A DNA stretch of 64,000 nt from Deltaproteobacteria bacterium (GCA_012517315.1 JAAYVE010000024.1:124001-188000), one strand, 5' to 3'; positions 7,144 to 17,868 are shown, counted from the first letter of the stretch. The notes: generated by a model from the letters alone, not told the origin. Numbers and translations are program-made.

Positions 7144-10100
7144 CCCCCCCCCGCAGTGAAGATGCCCGTGTTCCTCCGTTGGGTCTCACTTTCGAAAAAC
7201 GTGCTCTTTCCCACGTTGATGTCGCCTCCCGTGAGAAGAAAGATGTTGTCCCGGTCGGACATGGTGCTGATCTGTGAGGTCACCATGTCGATGACGCCGG
7301 CCTCTTCCTTTCGGGATTCCCCGAGAAAGGGGGTGATCACCTCTTCACGGACCCGGGCGATGCGCGCCGCCGCTCCCTCCTTGTCCCCTGCGGCGAGAAG
7401 ATCGCTGTATTCGGTGCCTGCTTCCCTCAAGGCGTTGAAGAACGCTTCCACGGTAACGAGGTCCAGGGTCATGTCGAAGCCCGCGGCGACGATGATGTCG
7501 CTTCCCTTGAGAGGCAGTCCCCCGTTGAAAGAGTTCCCGTAGGTCTGTATGCCCCTGGAAGCGCCCAGGTCGATGGACCCGCCTGCCTGGACGATGAGGC
7601 GGCCCGGTCCCCCGTGTTCGATCCCGGCCAGAAAATCCGTCCCCAGGAGGGAGCCGAAGAAGATGTCTCCCCTGGCCTGGATGCAGGTCGTATCCCAGGG
7701 ATGGACGTTCTGACCCTTGTAGAAAATGTTCTCCACGTTCCCGACGGCGGAGATGACGGCGCTTTTGGCCAGGAAGAGCTGCAGGTTCCGGATGTCCCCG
7801 CCGGCGGAAACCTGCACGGATGTAGGATCCTCCTGGTGGACGGGGTGATCGGCGTGTTCGTCCCTGGAGAAGAGCTGCGTGTAGAAATTGGAGCGCCCGG
7901 CAAACGATTGGGGGCCGTACACCTCGGAGGGTTCCATGTCCGAGAGGATGAGGGTGGCCCAGCGGGTGCGGGTTTGGATCCCGTCGACGGCCCTGTATGC
8001 CCCGTCGATGTCTCGGCCGGCCGTGAGACTGAGGTTCCCCGAAGGAGAGGGGACGAGGGCCAGGTCTTTCTGGAGGCGGATGTCCCTTCCCGCGACGATT
8101 TCGAGGGTTGGGGGGAGGATCCGTTCCAAGGCGGAGGAAACTCCCTTGAGGTCGTAGAAGGGGCTGTCTCCGTAAAGAAAGACATCCCCCGACACGGCGT
8201 GGAGGAAAGCGCTGCTGTCGGGGGTGTAACCCAGATTCCACTGGGTGTTGGCGAACTGATTGCGGGCGACCGTGGGGTTGACGATCGTTCCCAGCTCGAT
8301 GTTGCCCTGCGCCGTGACGGAGATCTTCGCGTCGAACGCCTCGATCACCTGCGGCGCCTTGGAGGTCCCGAAGCTGCCGGATGCATGGAGGTCCGCGGAT
8401 CCCTCCTTCACCAGGAAGCGCCCTCCCAGGTTGCCTCCCGAGACTATTGTGAGGTCTCCTTTGCCGAAGGTGCCCGCCTGGCTGAAGAAGTCGCCCCCCG
8501 AGCGCACGGTGAGATCGCCCCCGGCCATGGTGGCCAGCCCCTCGGTGGCGTTGGCCCGGTCATAGCTGGCGGACCATTTCCGGGGGGGGCGGGTGCCGTA
8601 GGCGAAGTCCCACGCATTGGCGGCAAGATTCCCGGAGACGGCTCCCCACACGTCCAGATGGATGCTGCCTCCCCCCGAATATTCCCAGAAGCGGTTGAGG
8701 GATCCCGTGGGGGATTCCCCGGTGGTGCGGATGGATCCGAGACTGGTGAAAGAAGATCCTGAGCCGAAATCCTTGGCCGTCTGCAGGGTGAGGTCCCCGC
8801 CGATTTGAATGTCCACGTCCCCCGTGGCGGACTGAATGGCTCCGCCGCGGATCTGAAGGTTGCGGCCCGCCTTCCCGGTGATGCTCCCGTCGTACGTGGC
8901 GAGGCTGTAGCGGATGTCGTTTGCGATCATAAAACCCGCGGGCTTTCCGGGGTTGAGGAGCACATCCCGTCCCGAGGCGAAGGCGAGGGGGCCACTTTCC
9001 GTGTACACGACCTTGCCGTCGGCGATCTTGAGATCCCCGCTCCCTGCCGTGACCGCCAGGGGGGAGGGGGAGGCGAGGTCGCTCCCGGCCGATAGAGTGT
9101 ATCCCCAGGAATCCATACCGGGGAGCGTGACCAGGCTGCTCATGGCTGTGGGGTGGTCCACCAGGTCGTTGTTCACGTTGAGGTTTCCTCCGGCCCGAAG
9201 GGTCAGGAACCCGGGCTCATCCCCGTAGCGCCAGGTGGTCAGGTCCCAGTTGGTCCCGAGAGTGAGGTCTCCGGCGGCCTTCACCTCGATTCCCGGGACG
9301 AAGTGAAAGCTTTCGGGGAGCGTGTTTTCCAGGTTCAACCGAGTGAGAAGCCTGGATTGGACGGCCCCCGATACGTTCATGTAGTTTTGCGTATTGGTTT
9401 TCCAGGTGTTCAGGTCGGAGGTCCCGATGGTCTTGTTTCCCGTGAACGCATACACGCGGAAGGCCTCCGCGAGGATTTGAGAGGCCCCCGTGACGGTTCC
9501 CCCGATGTCCATCCGGACATCGTCCGCCGTTTGCCGTGCGCGGAAATGGACGCTGCCCCCGTTTTCGGAATCGGCGCCGGAAACATCGAGGAGGGAGGAG
9601 GAAGCCATGTATAAGGACCCGGCGTCGGCACCCATGAAGACACTTCCCCCTTGCGCGCCTCCTCCAGTACCCCTTGCTGCGAGAAGGCTCCCGTCGTTCA
9701 GGTTGCAGTCGAACCCGGCGAAGAGTTCGATGACACCTCCCTTCCCTTCCCGGGAGGCGTTGATGGTGCCGGATATGTCGATGGAGCCGCCATCGGCGGT
9801 GAGAGTGACATGTGCGGCCTTGAGAGTCTGGTCGTGAGACAGGACCAAGTCCCCGGAGCGGCTTCGGATTTCCAGTGTTTCGCCGAATCCCCCGGCCGCC
9901 AGTTTGAGAGCGAGGTTGTCCAGGTTACCCAGCCGGAGAGTGTCCAGAGTGAAGGAGCCCTCCAACCCTCCCCTGGAGCCCCCCAGGAGTTCCCCCGCAA
10001 GGAGGATTTCCGTCGATGGGGCGTTGAGGAGAATGCTGCCCGCGTCTCCCTGGGCCCCCGCCGAGACGTCGATGAGAGAACCCGCTTCCAGCACCAGGGT

Positions 10101-13100
10101 CCCGCTCTGGGCGACGAGGGCGACCCTGCCGCCGGGCCCGTACGTGCTTCCCCCTGAGAGGATCCGGGAGCCGGCTCTCAGGAAAATGCCGTCATCCGGA
10201 CCGGTTCCCGTGGCGGTGAAGAGGACGGTCGCCGACGGAGCGTCCAGAAAGGCCGAGTGATCGATGGTGCGAGCCGAAAACTGGAGCATGCCCCCCGGTG
10301 TGGAAGATCCTGCGGATGTGCCGCCGGTGCCGCTCAGGGTGAGGGATCCCGAGCCTGCATCGATCGTGAAGTTGACGGGGGAGTATTCGATGCCGTCTAC
10401 GAATCCCTCAGACCCCTTGGTCCCCCTGGGTACGCTTTCGGCATAAAGGGCCGTGCCGATGCGGGCGGCCGCGAGGTGGACATCTCCCTGCGCCGTCATG
10501 CTCCCTGTCCCCTGGAAGACGACATCGTCCTGAGCCAGCAGGTGCACGGCGCCGAAGCCGTCAAACCGGAGGCTTCCCTTGCCGAAGGCGATCCCATCAG
10601 CAGCCACGGTGAACGTCCCCCCATCCGGAAGGATGGAAGCACTGGAACCGGAACCCGCGTTGAGGAGGTGCACTGTGGAGGCGCTGAGGCTCACGGCCGC
10701 ACTCCCGTCCCCCTTTTCGTCGGAGCCGGCGATCCGTGCCGCGTCGATGGTGAGAGAGCCGGAGATGTTCAGGGAAAAGTCGCCGGAAAAGAAAAGGTCC
10801 GACCGGCTGAAAAGCTCGATGTTGTCAATAACACTCAGGCGGCTCCACAGGTGGGGGGTGATGGCAAGCCCCCCTGTCCCCTGCGAAGCGTCTTCCTTGG
10901 TGAAAAGGATTCGGTCGCTCTTGAGAGTGACCTTGCTCCGGTCCACCTGGAGGTCTCCTTCGAATGTGAGGTTGCGGGCGTCCACAAGAAGGGAATCGGA
11001 AGCGTGGATGGATGCCCCTTCCATGACGGTGACGCTCCCGGCCGGAGACAGGAGATTCAGAACGCCGTTTCCTTCGTCGCCGGTGGCCTCGATGCCGGCC
11101 CCCGACTGAATGGAGATTTCACGGGATGCGGCCAGGGTGATCTCTTCCGCCTGCAGCAGGCTTCCCGATTCGACGGCAACGCTCTCGGTGATGGACCTGT
11201 CCCCCAGGGTAAGATTCTTGAACCCCTTTCCCGATATGCCCGAGGCGTCCACCTGGAGGCGGCCGGCCAGTTGTGACGGGATGGGGGTGTCGATTTCGAT
11301 GCCGCTGGACAGGGCGGCCCCCGATGAGGCGACGGTCACGATGGTGCCGCTCAGGGAGAGGGAGCCCCCGTCAAACCCCTCAAGAGCCTGGGCCCTGATG
11401 ATCCCGTCGGCGATGGTGGTGGCGGCCTGGAAGGTGATGCTGCCCCCGTCGCCGGCCGTGAATTCCTGGAACTCGAAATGGCCCTCTTTGAGGACTTCCG
11501 ATGCAGGACGCACGGAGTAGGCCCGGTAGGTGTCGGAATGATAGGCGCTGCCCATGAGGGTTGCGTAACCGGCGATGACGTCGTGCCCCTCTGAGGAGAC
11601 GAAATCCATGCCGGGCGCCGTGTTCATCCCTAGGTCCGTGAGGATGACGGCCCCGGGAAGAAAGGCGTACTCAACGGGAAGAATGGAGTAGAATCCTGCC
11701 GCGATGCTGCCGCCTCCGGCGATGTAGAGGGCCGGGCCCGGGTAAGAGAAGGTCCCTTGTGGAATGATGACGTAGCGTCCTTTCTTGGTGAGAGGATTCT
11801 GGGAGCCCTCGATCCCCGCCAGCCACTGGTAGCCGAAAACGCCCCCTCCCCCCGACAGGTCAATGACGGCCCCTTCCTTGACGATGACCTCAGATGCCTT
11901 GAGGAGCAGGGATTTCTTCGGGGCATCCTCCACGTTGACGGCGCTTCGGGTGGACTTGTCCTCCCGGGTCCAAAAGATGTCCTGCAAGGCGCCGAAGTTG
12001 AGGTATTCCTTAGCCACCGTGGTGAGGCTGCTGCCGGGGGCGAGGAAGACCCGGGAATCCACCCCTGTCCCTTCAAGGGAGATCTCTCCTAGTGGTGCTG
12101 CAACAAAGCCCGTGTGATGGATGCGGTTGGCCCGCAGGGTGAGGCTGGCTCCTGCGGACATGACGGGAAGGTCCGTGCCGCCGTCCCCGGCGAGGGTCGT
12201 GAGGGTGCCCCCGCACTCGACGGTGAACCGGGAAAGGGTGGAGGGGTAGATCCGGTCTGCCTGGAGGGTGATGTCCTCCGGTGCCGAGAGGTTTCCCTTC
12301 CAGACATTGTCGTTGCTGTAGAAGTGATCCTGGAGAATCAGATCCCCGCGGGATGCAAGGGTGACGCTGTTGAAGCCGGAAAACGAGAGGGCCCCGTCCA
12401 CTTCCAACCAGTCCGCGGAGACACTCAGTTGCCCCGAACCCTTCTGGGGTGCAGGGTTGCCGAAAAGGGAGGCATTGACCAGGCGGACCCACGGCGCGTC
12501 AAGTTCAACGAACGCATCCTCCCCGCCGACGATCCGGGGGGCGTCGAGGGTGAGACTCCTCTGGGCGGAGAAGGACACCCCTTCTTCCATCCGGATGCCC
12601 TTGGCGCTGCCGAAGGTGAACGCGTCGAAGCCGTGCTCCTGGAAGGAGTTCAGGGGGAGAGAGTCGAGGGCCAGGTCCTTTTCCGTTCCCTTGCTCACAA
12701 TGGTGAGCGTCCCTCCGTCGAGGCCGTCCAAATGACTGAGGGCAAAGAGTTCCCCATCGAGGGTGAGGTCTTTGCCGAAAGCCAGGGAAACGCTCCCCGG
12801 TTTACCCGCCATGGCGGCTTCCGCCGGAATGCCGCTCGCGGTCAGGACCATGGCGGTTGCGGACTGGGAACCCGATACATCGATGGAGGAACCCGACTCG
12901 AGGATGAGGTCCCCCAGGGAAGCGGAGAGGGACACGGATCCCCCGGGGAGAGCGTTGTAACCTGTCGGGAAGCCGTTCATGAGGGATTTGGATACGGGTT
13001 TCACATAACCGCGGGCAACGAGCTGACCCGTATCCTGGATGACCAGGTCGTTGAACTTTGCTGTCAGACCGATTTTTCCCGAAAGGGCTTCCAGGCGCCC

Positions 13101-16100
13101 CCCCACTTCCACTGTGGGGCCGGAAAGGGAGATTTCTCCTCCCGGAGCGGTCTTGAGAGTCGCGCCGGGGGCGATGTTCAAGACGGCCGTCTGGTTGGGC
13201 GGGACTTCCTGCCGTTCGATGAAGTGCACTCCCGCACTGGCCTTGATGGAACTTCCCCCTGACCAGAGAGGGTCCGCGTTGTAAGGCTGGGTGCCGGCGA
13301 GTTTGGAGTCTCCAGCCTCGGCGAGGTGGTTGGTCACGGGAGAGGCGGCCCCGGTTTCGTCGACGGGCATGGGTGTCGCCAGTTTTTCCTGGGAGGGTGT
13401 GAGAAAAGTGTCCGCCTCCACCGTCAGATCCTCCGTGCTCCTCAGTTCGATGTGGGAAAAGCCTGAAGAGGCCAGGCGGTCCTCGTGGAGAAGGAGTCGG
13501 CCTTCCATGTTGGAGGGGATGGGGGAGTCTTGGCCGAAACCTTCGGGAAGGCTCGAACCTTCCCTGGAGACGATCACTTCAGCGGCGTGGAGAATGATCG
13601 CTCCCCCCTCGCTGCCGGTGATGGCGTGGCCCTTCAGATCGCCGTCCAGAGCGAGGGTGTTTCCCAGGATGGAGAGGGTCCCCCCCTTGCCGCCGGAGAC
13701 CTTCCCCTGCGGGGTGATCTCGTAGCCGCCGCTCACGTCGCAGAGGGAACCCTCTTTCAGGAAAACCCCTTCCCCGTCCATAGTGTAGTCGGCCAGGGAG
13801 ATGGATCCGCCGTCACGGTGTCCCGACTGGATGGAACGGCCGGGGGATTTCCCCGCATAGGCGTTCTCCACATGCTCTCCCGCCGCGATGACGGCCGCAC
13901 CCGTTTCCACGTAAAGCCTGCTCTCCATCTGCACGTAGCGGGGGTTTTCCTGCGGGGTTCCGTCGGGTCCGGCGATCTTTTCAAAGGCGGTGATGTTGTC
14001 CGTCAAGTTGAGATTGACCACTCCCGCCGGAACCTCGATGACGCCCCTGTGGGTGATGGCGCGGGAGGAGGCGGTGAAATTGCCTCCAGCAGCCAGTTGG
14101 ATGTGGGTCCCTTCGTCGATGGTGATGCCGTTGTTGGCGTAGATTTCCAGGCGGCTCAGCCCGGCGGAGTTCAGCGTATCGGCGTTGAGTTGAGTCAGGC
14201 TTGGTTGGTCCTTGGAATAGGGATTGTCTTCAAACCCTCCTATGAAACTGGGCACGCCGCCGGAGGTGACGAGGACGGAATCTGTGACGAGGTCCTGGAG
14301 TTGGGCGCTCTCATAGAAGAAGAGGGGTATGTCCCCGATGATGAGGGTCCCCCCTTTGGGTTCCTTCCAGCCCCGTGCGGACTGCTTGCCGTATTCGTCA
14401 GTGGGATCGGAGGGATCTGTTTGAAAGAAGCCCCGGGTTACCGACCCGTCCAGGGTGCCGTCCAACACCACGTGGCGGGCCATGAGCTTGAGTTGTCCGG
14501 CATCCGCGCCTTCCACGAATTCGTGCTTCAAGTCCTTGATGGGTGAATTGCCCCCGTAGTAGAGTCCGTTGTACTCCTCCACCACTCCGTACTTCCGATA
14601 GAGCCGCCTCTGAGAACCCATGATCTTGTCGTACAGGAGATAACCGGGGGCGCTGCCGATGTCGTAGACCTTCCCGCCGCACAAGAGCTTGGACGTTTCG
14701 ACGGTCCCCCGGCCGTAGCGGACCCCCCCTCCTGAGAACACGATGGAAGCCCCCTCCTTGACGATGAGGTCGCCCTGGACGGCCGCAATGAGGATCTCTC
14801 CCCCCTTGGTGCTGCGCTCTGCGGCGGAGAGTTCCTGGGACTGGAGGTAGCCGGAGATGTCCCCGATGGCCGATCCGTACTGGGAGTCGAAGTGTATGGT
14901 GGCCCCCTTGAGAATGCCGTCTTTTTGCCCGTATTCATCCCGGAGGTTGACGCTGTTGAGTTGGCCTTCCAGGGAACAGGAGGAGGCGCTTTTGTCCACC
15001 CAGACCCCGCCTGCGTCGATTCGGCTGCCCGACTCCAGGTAGACGCGCTCTTCCGCCTGGAGGCCCACGTTGCCGGCAGGGGCTTCAATGAGACCTCGAT
15101 GCTCGATGTGCTTCACCTGTTTTTCGGGGTTGAGGGGGTTATTGGGGTCCAGACCCCGCAGTTGGATACTGCCTCCATGGAAGGTGAAGGACTCATGGGC
15201 GGTTTCCGTAGAATCGGAAATGGGTGCCGCGGTGACACTGTTCGCTCCGGTCAGGATCTTTTCCGAGGCGTGAAGTTCGATCTGCCCGTTCTTCTTGATG
15301 GCGGTGACGGATCGGACCATTCCTTCCTGGTTCACAACCCGGCCGTACATGCCGACCATTCCCGTGTCGGCCGTCAGTTGCCCCCCCACGGTGTTGAAAA
15401 CATCCCCCGCCGCCTGACGCACGTTGACGATCTTTGCGGTGCGGGTGCTGTCCGGGGTGGGGTCGGCGTAGATGTCCACTTCGGACCCGGCTGCGAGACC
15501 GATCTGGCCTGCGGGGGCGGAAACGGCCCCGCTGTTGACCACGTCTCCCCCGATGAGAAAAACGTTCCCCAGTTCGTCCGTCTGAATCTTTCCCTCATTT
15601 GACACCAGGCCGTTTTCCGGAGGAGTCCCGGTGCCGCCCAGGTAATCCTCGGCCTTGAAGCGAGTCAGTCCCTCCAGGAAATCACCGTTGGTCATGTTGA
15701 GGGATGAGGCCACAAGGGTGTGGACGTTGGTCTGAGACTCAGGACCGAAGAGGATCCCGTTCTGGTTGATGAGGTAGACCTTGCCGTCGGCGCTGAGCTT
15801 GCCCCGGATCTGGCTGGGGCTCTTGTCGTGGATTCGGTTGAGGACAGCCCAGTCCTTGTTCTTCTGCTGGTCGAAATGGGTCCAGGCCTTCTGGCCGATG
15901 TTGAAGGACTCCCAATCGATGACGGCCTTGGACTGGTCCTGGTAAACCGTCAGTTTGCTGTTGGCCGCATCTTCCGTGACGGCCGAAACCCCCTGCTGGA
16001 TTGCTTTCAAAACGGGAAGGGCGTTGGCCGCCGGGGCGACGGTGACGGTGCCGTGAAAACCCGGGATCTGGGGACCTGCGTGGGTGATCGCCGGCAGAAC

Positions 16101-16145
16101 CACAAGGGTCGCACTGAGAATGGCTGCAACCGTTTTGTGCAACAT
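7107..16145 (-). CDS. TpsA filamentous haemagglutinin-type exoprotein (main frame)
   Basis: A 3,012-residue frame. Signal peptide 1-23 (ending THA), then the two-partner secretion domain (about 30-150) with the hallmark motif KVYLINQNGILFG (about residues 122-134) and LVASSLN. The rest is a very long right-handed beta-helix, seen as hundreds of short repeats alternating Gly, Asp, Ser, Val and Leu (for example GNVGLQAEERVYLESGSRID). The region before the break (about 2600-3000) belongs to the DUF3739-like conserved end. The frame ends early at residue 3001 because of the nine-G tract; the restored protein would be about 3,200 residues. It is secreted by the TpsB protein encoded 58 bases upstream and is probably an adhesin or biofilm matrix protein. 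No cell-wall anchor or toxin domain is visible. Confidence 0.92.
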   Translation of the reverse strand: MLHKTVAAILSATLVVLPAITHAGPQIPGFHGTVTVAPAANALPVLKAIQQGVSAVTEDAANSKLTVYQDQSKAVIDWESFNIGQKAWTHFDQQKNKDWAVLNRIHDKSPSQIRGKLSADGKVYLINQNGILFGPESQTNVHTLVASSLNMTNGDFLEGLTRFKAEDYLGGTGTPPENGLVSNEGKIQTDELGNVFLIGGDVVNSGAVSAPAGQIGLAAGSEVDIYADPTPDSTRTAKIVNVRQAAGDVFNTVGGQLTADTGMVGMYGRVVNQEGMVRSVTAIKKNGQIELHASEKILTGANSVTAAPISDSTETAHESFTFHGGSIQLRGLDPNNPLNPEKQVKHIEHRGLIEAPAGNVGLQAEERVYLESGSRIDAGGVWVDKSASSCSLEGQLNSVNLRDEYGQKDGILKGATIHFDSQYGSAIGDISGYLQSQELSAAERSTKGGEILIAAVQGDLIVKEGASIVFSGGGVRYGRGTVETSKLLCGGKVYDIGSAPGYLLYDKIMGSQRRLYRKYGVVEEYNGLYYGGNSPIKDLKHEFVEGADAGQLKLMARHVVLDGTLDGSVTRGFFQTDPSDPTDEYGKQSARGWKEPKGGTLIIGDIPLFFYESAQLQDLVTDSVLVTSGGVPSFIGGFEDNPYSKDQPSLTQLNADTLNSAGLSRLEIYANNGITIDEGTHIQLAAGGNFTASSRAITHRGVIEVPAGVVNLNLTDNITAFEKIAGPDGTPQENPRYVQMESRLYVETGAAVIAAGEHVENAYAGKSPGRSIQSGHRDGGSISLADYTMDGEGVFLKEGSLCDVSGGYEITPQGKVSGGKGGTLSILGNTLALDGDLKGHAITGSEGGAIILHAAEVIVSREGSSLPEGFGQDSPIPSNMEGRLLLHEDRLASSGFSHIELRSTEDLTVEADTFLTPSQEKLATPMPVDETGAASPVTNHLAEAGDSKLAGTQPYNADPLWSGGSSIKASAGVHFIERQEVPPNQTAVLNIAPGATLKTAPGGEISLSGPTVEVGGRLEALSGKIGLTAKFNDLVIQDTGQLVARGYVKPVSKSLMNGFPTGYNALPGGSVSLSASLGDLILESGSSIDVSGSQSATAMVLTASGIPAEAAMAGKPGSVSLAFGKDLTLDGELFALSHLDGLDGGTLTIVSKGTEKDLALDSLPLNSFQEHGFDAFTFGSAKGIRMEEGVSFSAQRSLTLDAPRIVGGEDAFVELDAPWVRLVNASLFGNPAPQKGSGQLSVSADWLEVDGALSFSGFNSVTLASRGDLILQDHFYSNDNVWKGNLSAPEDITLQADRIYPSTLSRFTVECGGTLTTLAGDGGTDLPVMSAGASLTLRANRIHHTGFVAAPLGEISLEGTGVDSRVFLAPGSSLTTVAKEYLNFGALQDIFWTREDKSTRSAVNVEDAPKKSLLLKASEVIVKEGAVIDLSGGGGVFGYQWLAGIEGSQNPLTKKGRYVIIPQGTFSYPGPALYIAGGGSIAAGFYSILPVEYAFLPGAVILTDLGMNTAPGMDFVSSEGHDVIAGYATLMGSAYHSDTYRAYSVRPASEVLKEGHFEFQEFTAGDGGSITFQAATTIADGIIRAQALEGFDGGSLSLSGTIVTVASSGAALSSGIEIDTPIPSQLAGRLQVDASGISGKGFKNLTLGDRSITESVAVESGSLLQAEEITLAASREISIQSGAGIEATGDEGNGVLNLLSPAGSVTVMEGASIHASDSLLVDARNLTFEGDLQVDRSKVTLKSDRILFTKEDASQGTGGLAITPHLWSRLSVIDNIELFSRSDLFFSGDFSLNISGSLTIDAARIAGSDEKGDGSAAVSLSASTVHLLNAGSGSSASILPDGGTFTVAADGIAFGKGSLRFDGFGAVHLLAQDDVVFQGTGSMTAQGDVHLAAARIGTALYAESVPRGTKGSEGFVDGIEYSPVNFTIDAGSGSLTLSGTGGTSAGSSTPGGMLQFSARTIDHSAFLDAPSATVLFTATGTGPDDGIFLRAGSRILSGGSTYGPGGRVALVAQSGTLVLEAGSLIDVSAGAQGDAGSILLNAPSTEILLAGELLGGSRGGLEGSFTLDTLRLGNLDNLALKLAAGGFGETLEIRSRSGDLVLSHDQTLKAAHVTLTADGGSIDISGTINASREGKGGVIELFAGFDCNLNDGSLLAARGTGGGAQGGSVFMGADAGSLYMASSSLLDVSGADSENGGSVHFRARQTADDVRMDIGGTVTGASQILAEAFRVYAFTGNKTIGTSDLNTWKTNTQNYMNVSGAVQSRLLTRLNLENTLPESFHFVPGIEVKAAGDLTLGTNWDLTTWRYGDEPGFLTLRAGGNLNVNNDLVDHPTAMSSLVTLPGMDSWGYTLSAGSDLASPSPLAVTAGSGDLKIADGKVVYTESGPLAFASGRDVLLNPGKPAGFMIANDIRYSLATYDGSITGKAGRNLQIRGGAIQSATGDVDIQIGGDLTLQTAKDFGSGSSFTSLGSIRTTGESPTGSLNRFWEYSGGGSIHLDVWGAVSGNLAANAWDFAYGTRPPRKWSASYDRANATEGLATMAGGDLTVRSGGDFFSQAGTFGKGDLTIVSGGNLGGRFLVKEGSADLHASGSFGTSKAPQVIEAFDAKISVTAQGNIELGTIVNPTVARNQFANTQWNLGYTPDSSAFLHAVSGDVFLYGDSPFYDLKGVSSALERILPPTLEIVAGRDIRLQKDLALVPSPSGNLSLTAGRDIDGAYRAVDGIQTRTRWATLILSDMEPSEVYGPQSFAGRSNFYTQLFSRDEHADHPVHQEDPTSVQVSAGGDIRNLQLFLAKSAVISAVGNVENIFYKGQNVHPWDTTCIQARGDIFFGSLLGTDFLAGIEHGGPGRLIVQAGGSIDLGASRGIQTYGNSFNGGLPLKGSDIIVAAGFDMTLDLVTVEAFFNALREAGTEYSDLLAAGDKEGAAARIARVREEVITPFLGESRKEEAGVIDMVTSQISTMSDRDNIFLLTGGDINVGKSTFFESETQRRNTGIFTAGGGASTSFPSRTST
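7144..7152 (-). repeat. nine-G homopolymer at the adhesin frame break
   Basis: The coding strand reads ACTGC, nine G, then AGC. Ten G would join the 3,012-residue frame to the 209-residue tail. Such tracts cause slipped-strand phase variation in surface proteins, and are also common places for sequencing errors. Confidence 0.9.
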
Positions 16146-16203
16146 GTTCTTCTTTTCCCCTCTCGTGGTAGTCTTCAGGAGTCGATGACCGGACCCCGCT
16201 TCC

Positions 16204-17868
16204 CTAGAACGTGTATTTCACCTGGAAATGGAAGAGGCTGTCTCCGGCCTCGGTCCGTTCCGTGTCGAGGAAGGCGAAACCCACCGACGTGTTGTATTCC
16301 ACTCGCTTGAAGAGACTGCCGCGGACCCCGAATCCCGCCCCCTGGAGTTCGAAAAAGGCGTTCTGCTCCGGCAGCGGCTCAAGGATCCGCAGGCTTGCAA
16401 AGTCGTAGAAGAGAAACGGGACACACACCCATTTATCCTTGGCGAGATCGGACCATCGGGTGATGTCGGGGCCGTGGAGTTCCACCGTGGCGTGAATGCC
16501 CCAGTCCCCCAGGACCTCCGTCTCCCTGTAACCCCGAACACTCTCCATGCCCCCCGCTGCAAACTGCTCGTTGTTGATGAGGGGTTGGTCGGCGATCTGT
16601 CCGTCCGCTTTGAGGAAAAGGGCCATATGCCCGGGAAGCGTCTGGGTCCTCTCCACGCCGAATGTGCCATAGAGGTAGTTGCCCCGGGCCTTGAACCGCT
16701 TCTCTTCGAATTCCCCCTGATCGGTCACGAGTCCACGGAACACCATGTTCAAGCCTCCGCTGAAAAAGGTGGTTCCCAGTGGATCCCGAAGGGACGCGCT
16801 GTAGGACACGGAGAGGGGGAAATAGGTGACCGGGCTGTTCACACCCGGTTCAGACGGGTTACTGAATCCCTGCACCTCTTCGAAGTCCTTGTAGTCGAAG
16901 CCGATGTTGAGGCTGTGGCCATAGGCCTTATAAGGAGGCAGGGGCATAATGTAGCGCCCTCCGACAATGCTTCCTTTCCCTACCGTCCGGAACCCTTCTC
17001 CAAAGGCGGTGTCGCTGTCGGACCAGACACCGTAGAGGACCATATGGTGGTCCTTGTTCCAGGGTGCCGGAAGGGCGTAGGACCCGGCGAAGACCTGGAC
17101 CTCCGAAGTGTCCAGCGGCGCGCTCTGGTACTGGAAAGAGACGGAATGCTGCCTTTGCCAGAGGTTGTCGTAGGATACGGATGCGTTGAGCCGCAGTTCG
17201 GTGGTGTCGTGGGTCGAGCGGTTGTTGATCTCCACGCCGCCGTGAATGGGCCGCCGGTCTTCCACCACGAGTTCCACATCCACCGTGCCCGGGTCTCTTC
17301 CCGGGCTGAGGGAGGGCTTCACCTTGATGTCCAGGTTGCGGTTGAGCCGGGTGATGTCTTCCTGCACCGACGGGCCGTGGATGATCTCACCCGGCTTCAG
17401 GGATGGAAGGCTCCCTAGGATGTGTTCCATGGTGTAGTAACGATTTCCGGTCACCTTCACCCTGCCGATCCGGCTTTCAATGACTTCAAGGCGGATGACG
17501 CCCCCTTCCACCATCTGCTCCGGAATGTTGACCAGCACGGTGGGATAGCCGACGTCGTGGTAATACTTTTCCAGGGCGTCCCTCGCCTTCTCCACATCCT
17601 GCACGGTCTTGCCGCTCCCCACGAAATCCTTCACCGCTTCCTTCACCTTGTCCACGTGGAGCAGGGTGCTTCCGTCGATCTCGAAACCGAGGATATCGAA
17701 TAGAGGAAGGGCTTCAGAAGCTGCAGCCCCCGGACCCGCAGCGGGTTCCCCCTGGGCCGGGGCGGTGCCTCGGGCATCCTGGGCGCGGCTGGAAGGCACC
17801 TGCAGCAGTTGTCCGCTCACCAGAAACAGCAGCAGCCACATGAGACAAAGGGACCGGTGTGACCTCAT
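16204..17868 (-). CDS. TpsB (FhaC/ShlB/HecB) outer-membrane transporter
   Basis: A 554-residue protein with a signal peptide (about 1-29, ending SRAQ), an Ala/Pro/Gly-rich linker, two POTRA domains (about 57-134, starting FDILGFEIDGSTLL, and about 135-210, starting IGRVKVTGNRYYT), and a C-terminal 16-strand-type barrel ending in Phe (FQVKYTF). The family motif VRGY is at 444-447 (GGMESVRGYRETE). It recognises the secretion domain of the cognate TpsA and moves it across the outer membrane without ATP. Its ATG overlaps the stop of the FKBP-thioredoxin gene (ATGA), and the adhesin gene follows after 58 bases. Confidence 0.93.
   Translation of the reverse strand: MRSHRSLCLMWLLLFLVSGQLLQVPSSRAQDARGTAPAQGEPAAGPGAAASEALPLFDILGFEIDGSTLLHVDKVKEAVKDFVGSGKTVQDVEKARDALEKYYHDVGYPTVLVNIPEQMVEGGVIRLEVIESRIGRVKVTGNRYYTMEHILGSLPSLKPGEIIHGPSVQEDITRLNRNLDIKVKPSLSPGRDPGTVDVELVVEDRRPIHGGVEINNRSTHDTTELRLNASVSYDNLWQRQHSVSFQYQSAPLDTSEVQVFAGSYALPAPWNKDHHMVLYGVWSDSDTAFGEGFRTVGKGSIVGGRYIMPLPPYKAYGHSLNIGFDYKDFEEVQGFSNPSEPGVNSPVTYFPLSVSYSASLRDPLGTTFFSGGLNMVFRGLVTDQGEFEEKRFKARGNYLYGTFGVERTQTLPGHMALFLKADGQIADQPLINNEQFAAGGMESVRGYRETEVLGDWGIHATVELHGPDITRWSDLAKDKWVCVPFLFYDFASLRILEPLPEQNAFFELQGAGFGVRGSLFKRVEYNTSVGFAFLDTERTEAGDSLFHFQVKYTF

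Noticed and set aside
12114-13262. 382-residue antisense frame inside the adhesin gene
   Set aside because: It follows the beta-helix codon pattern of the opposite strand and has no independent features.
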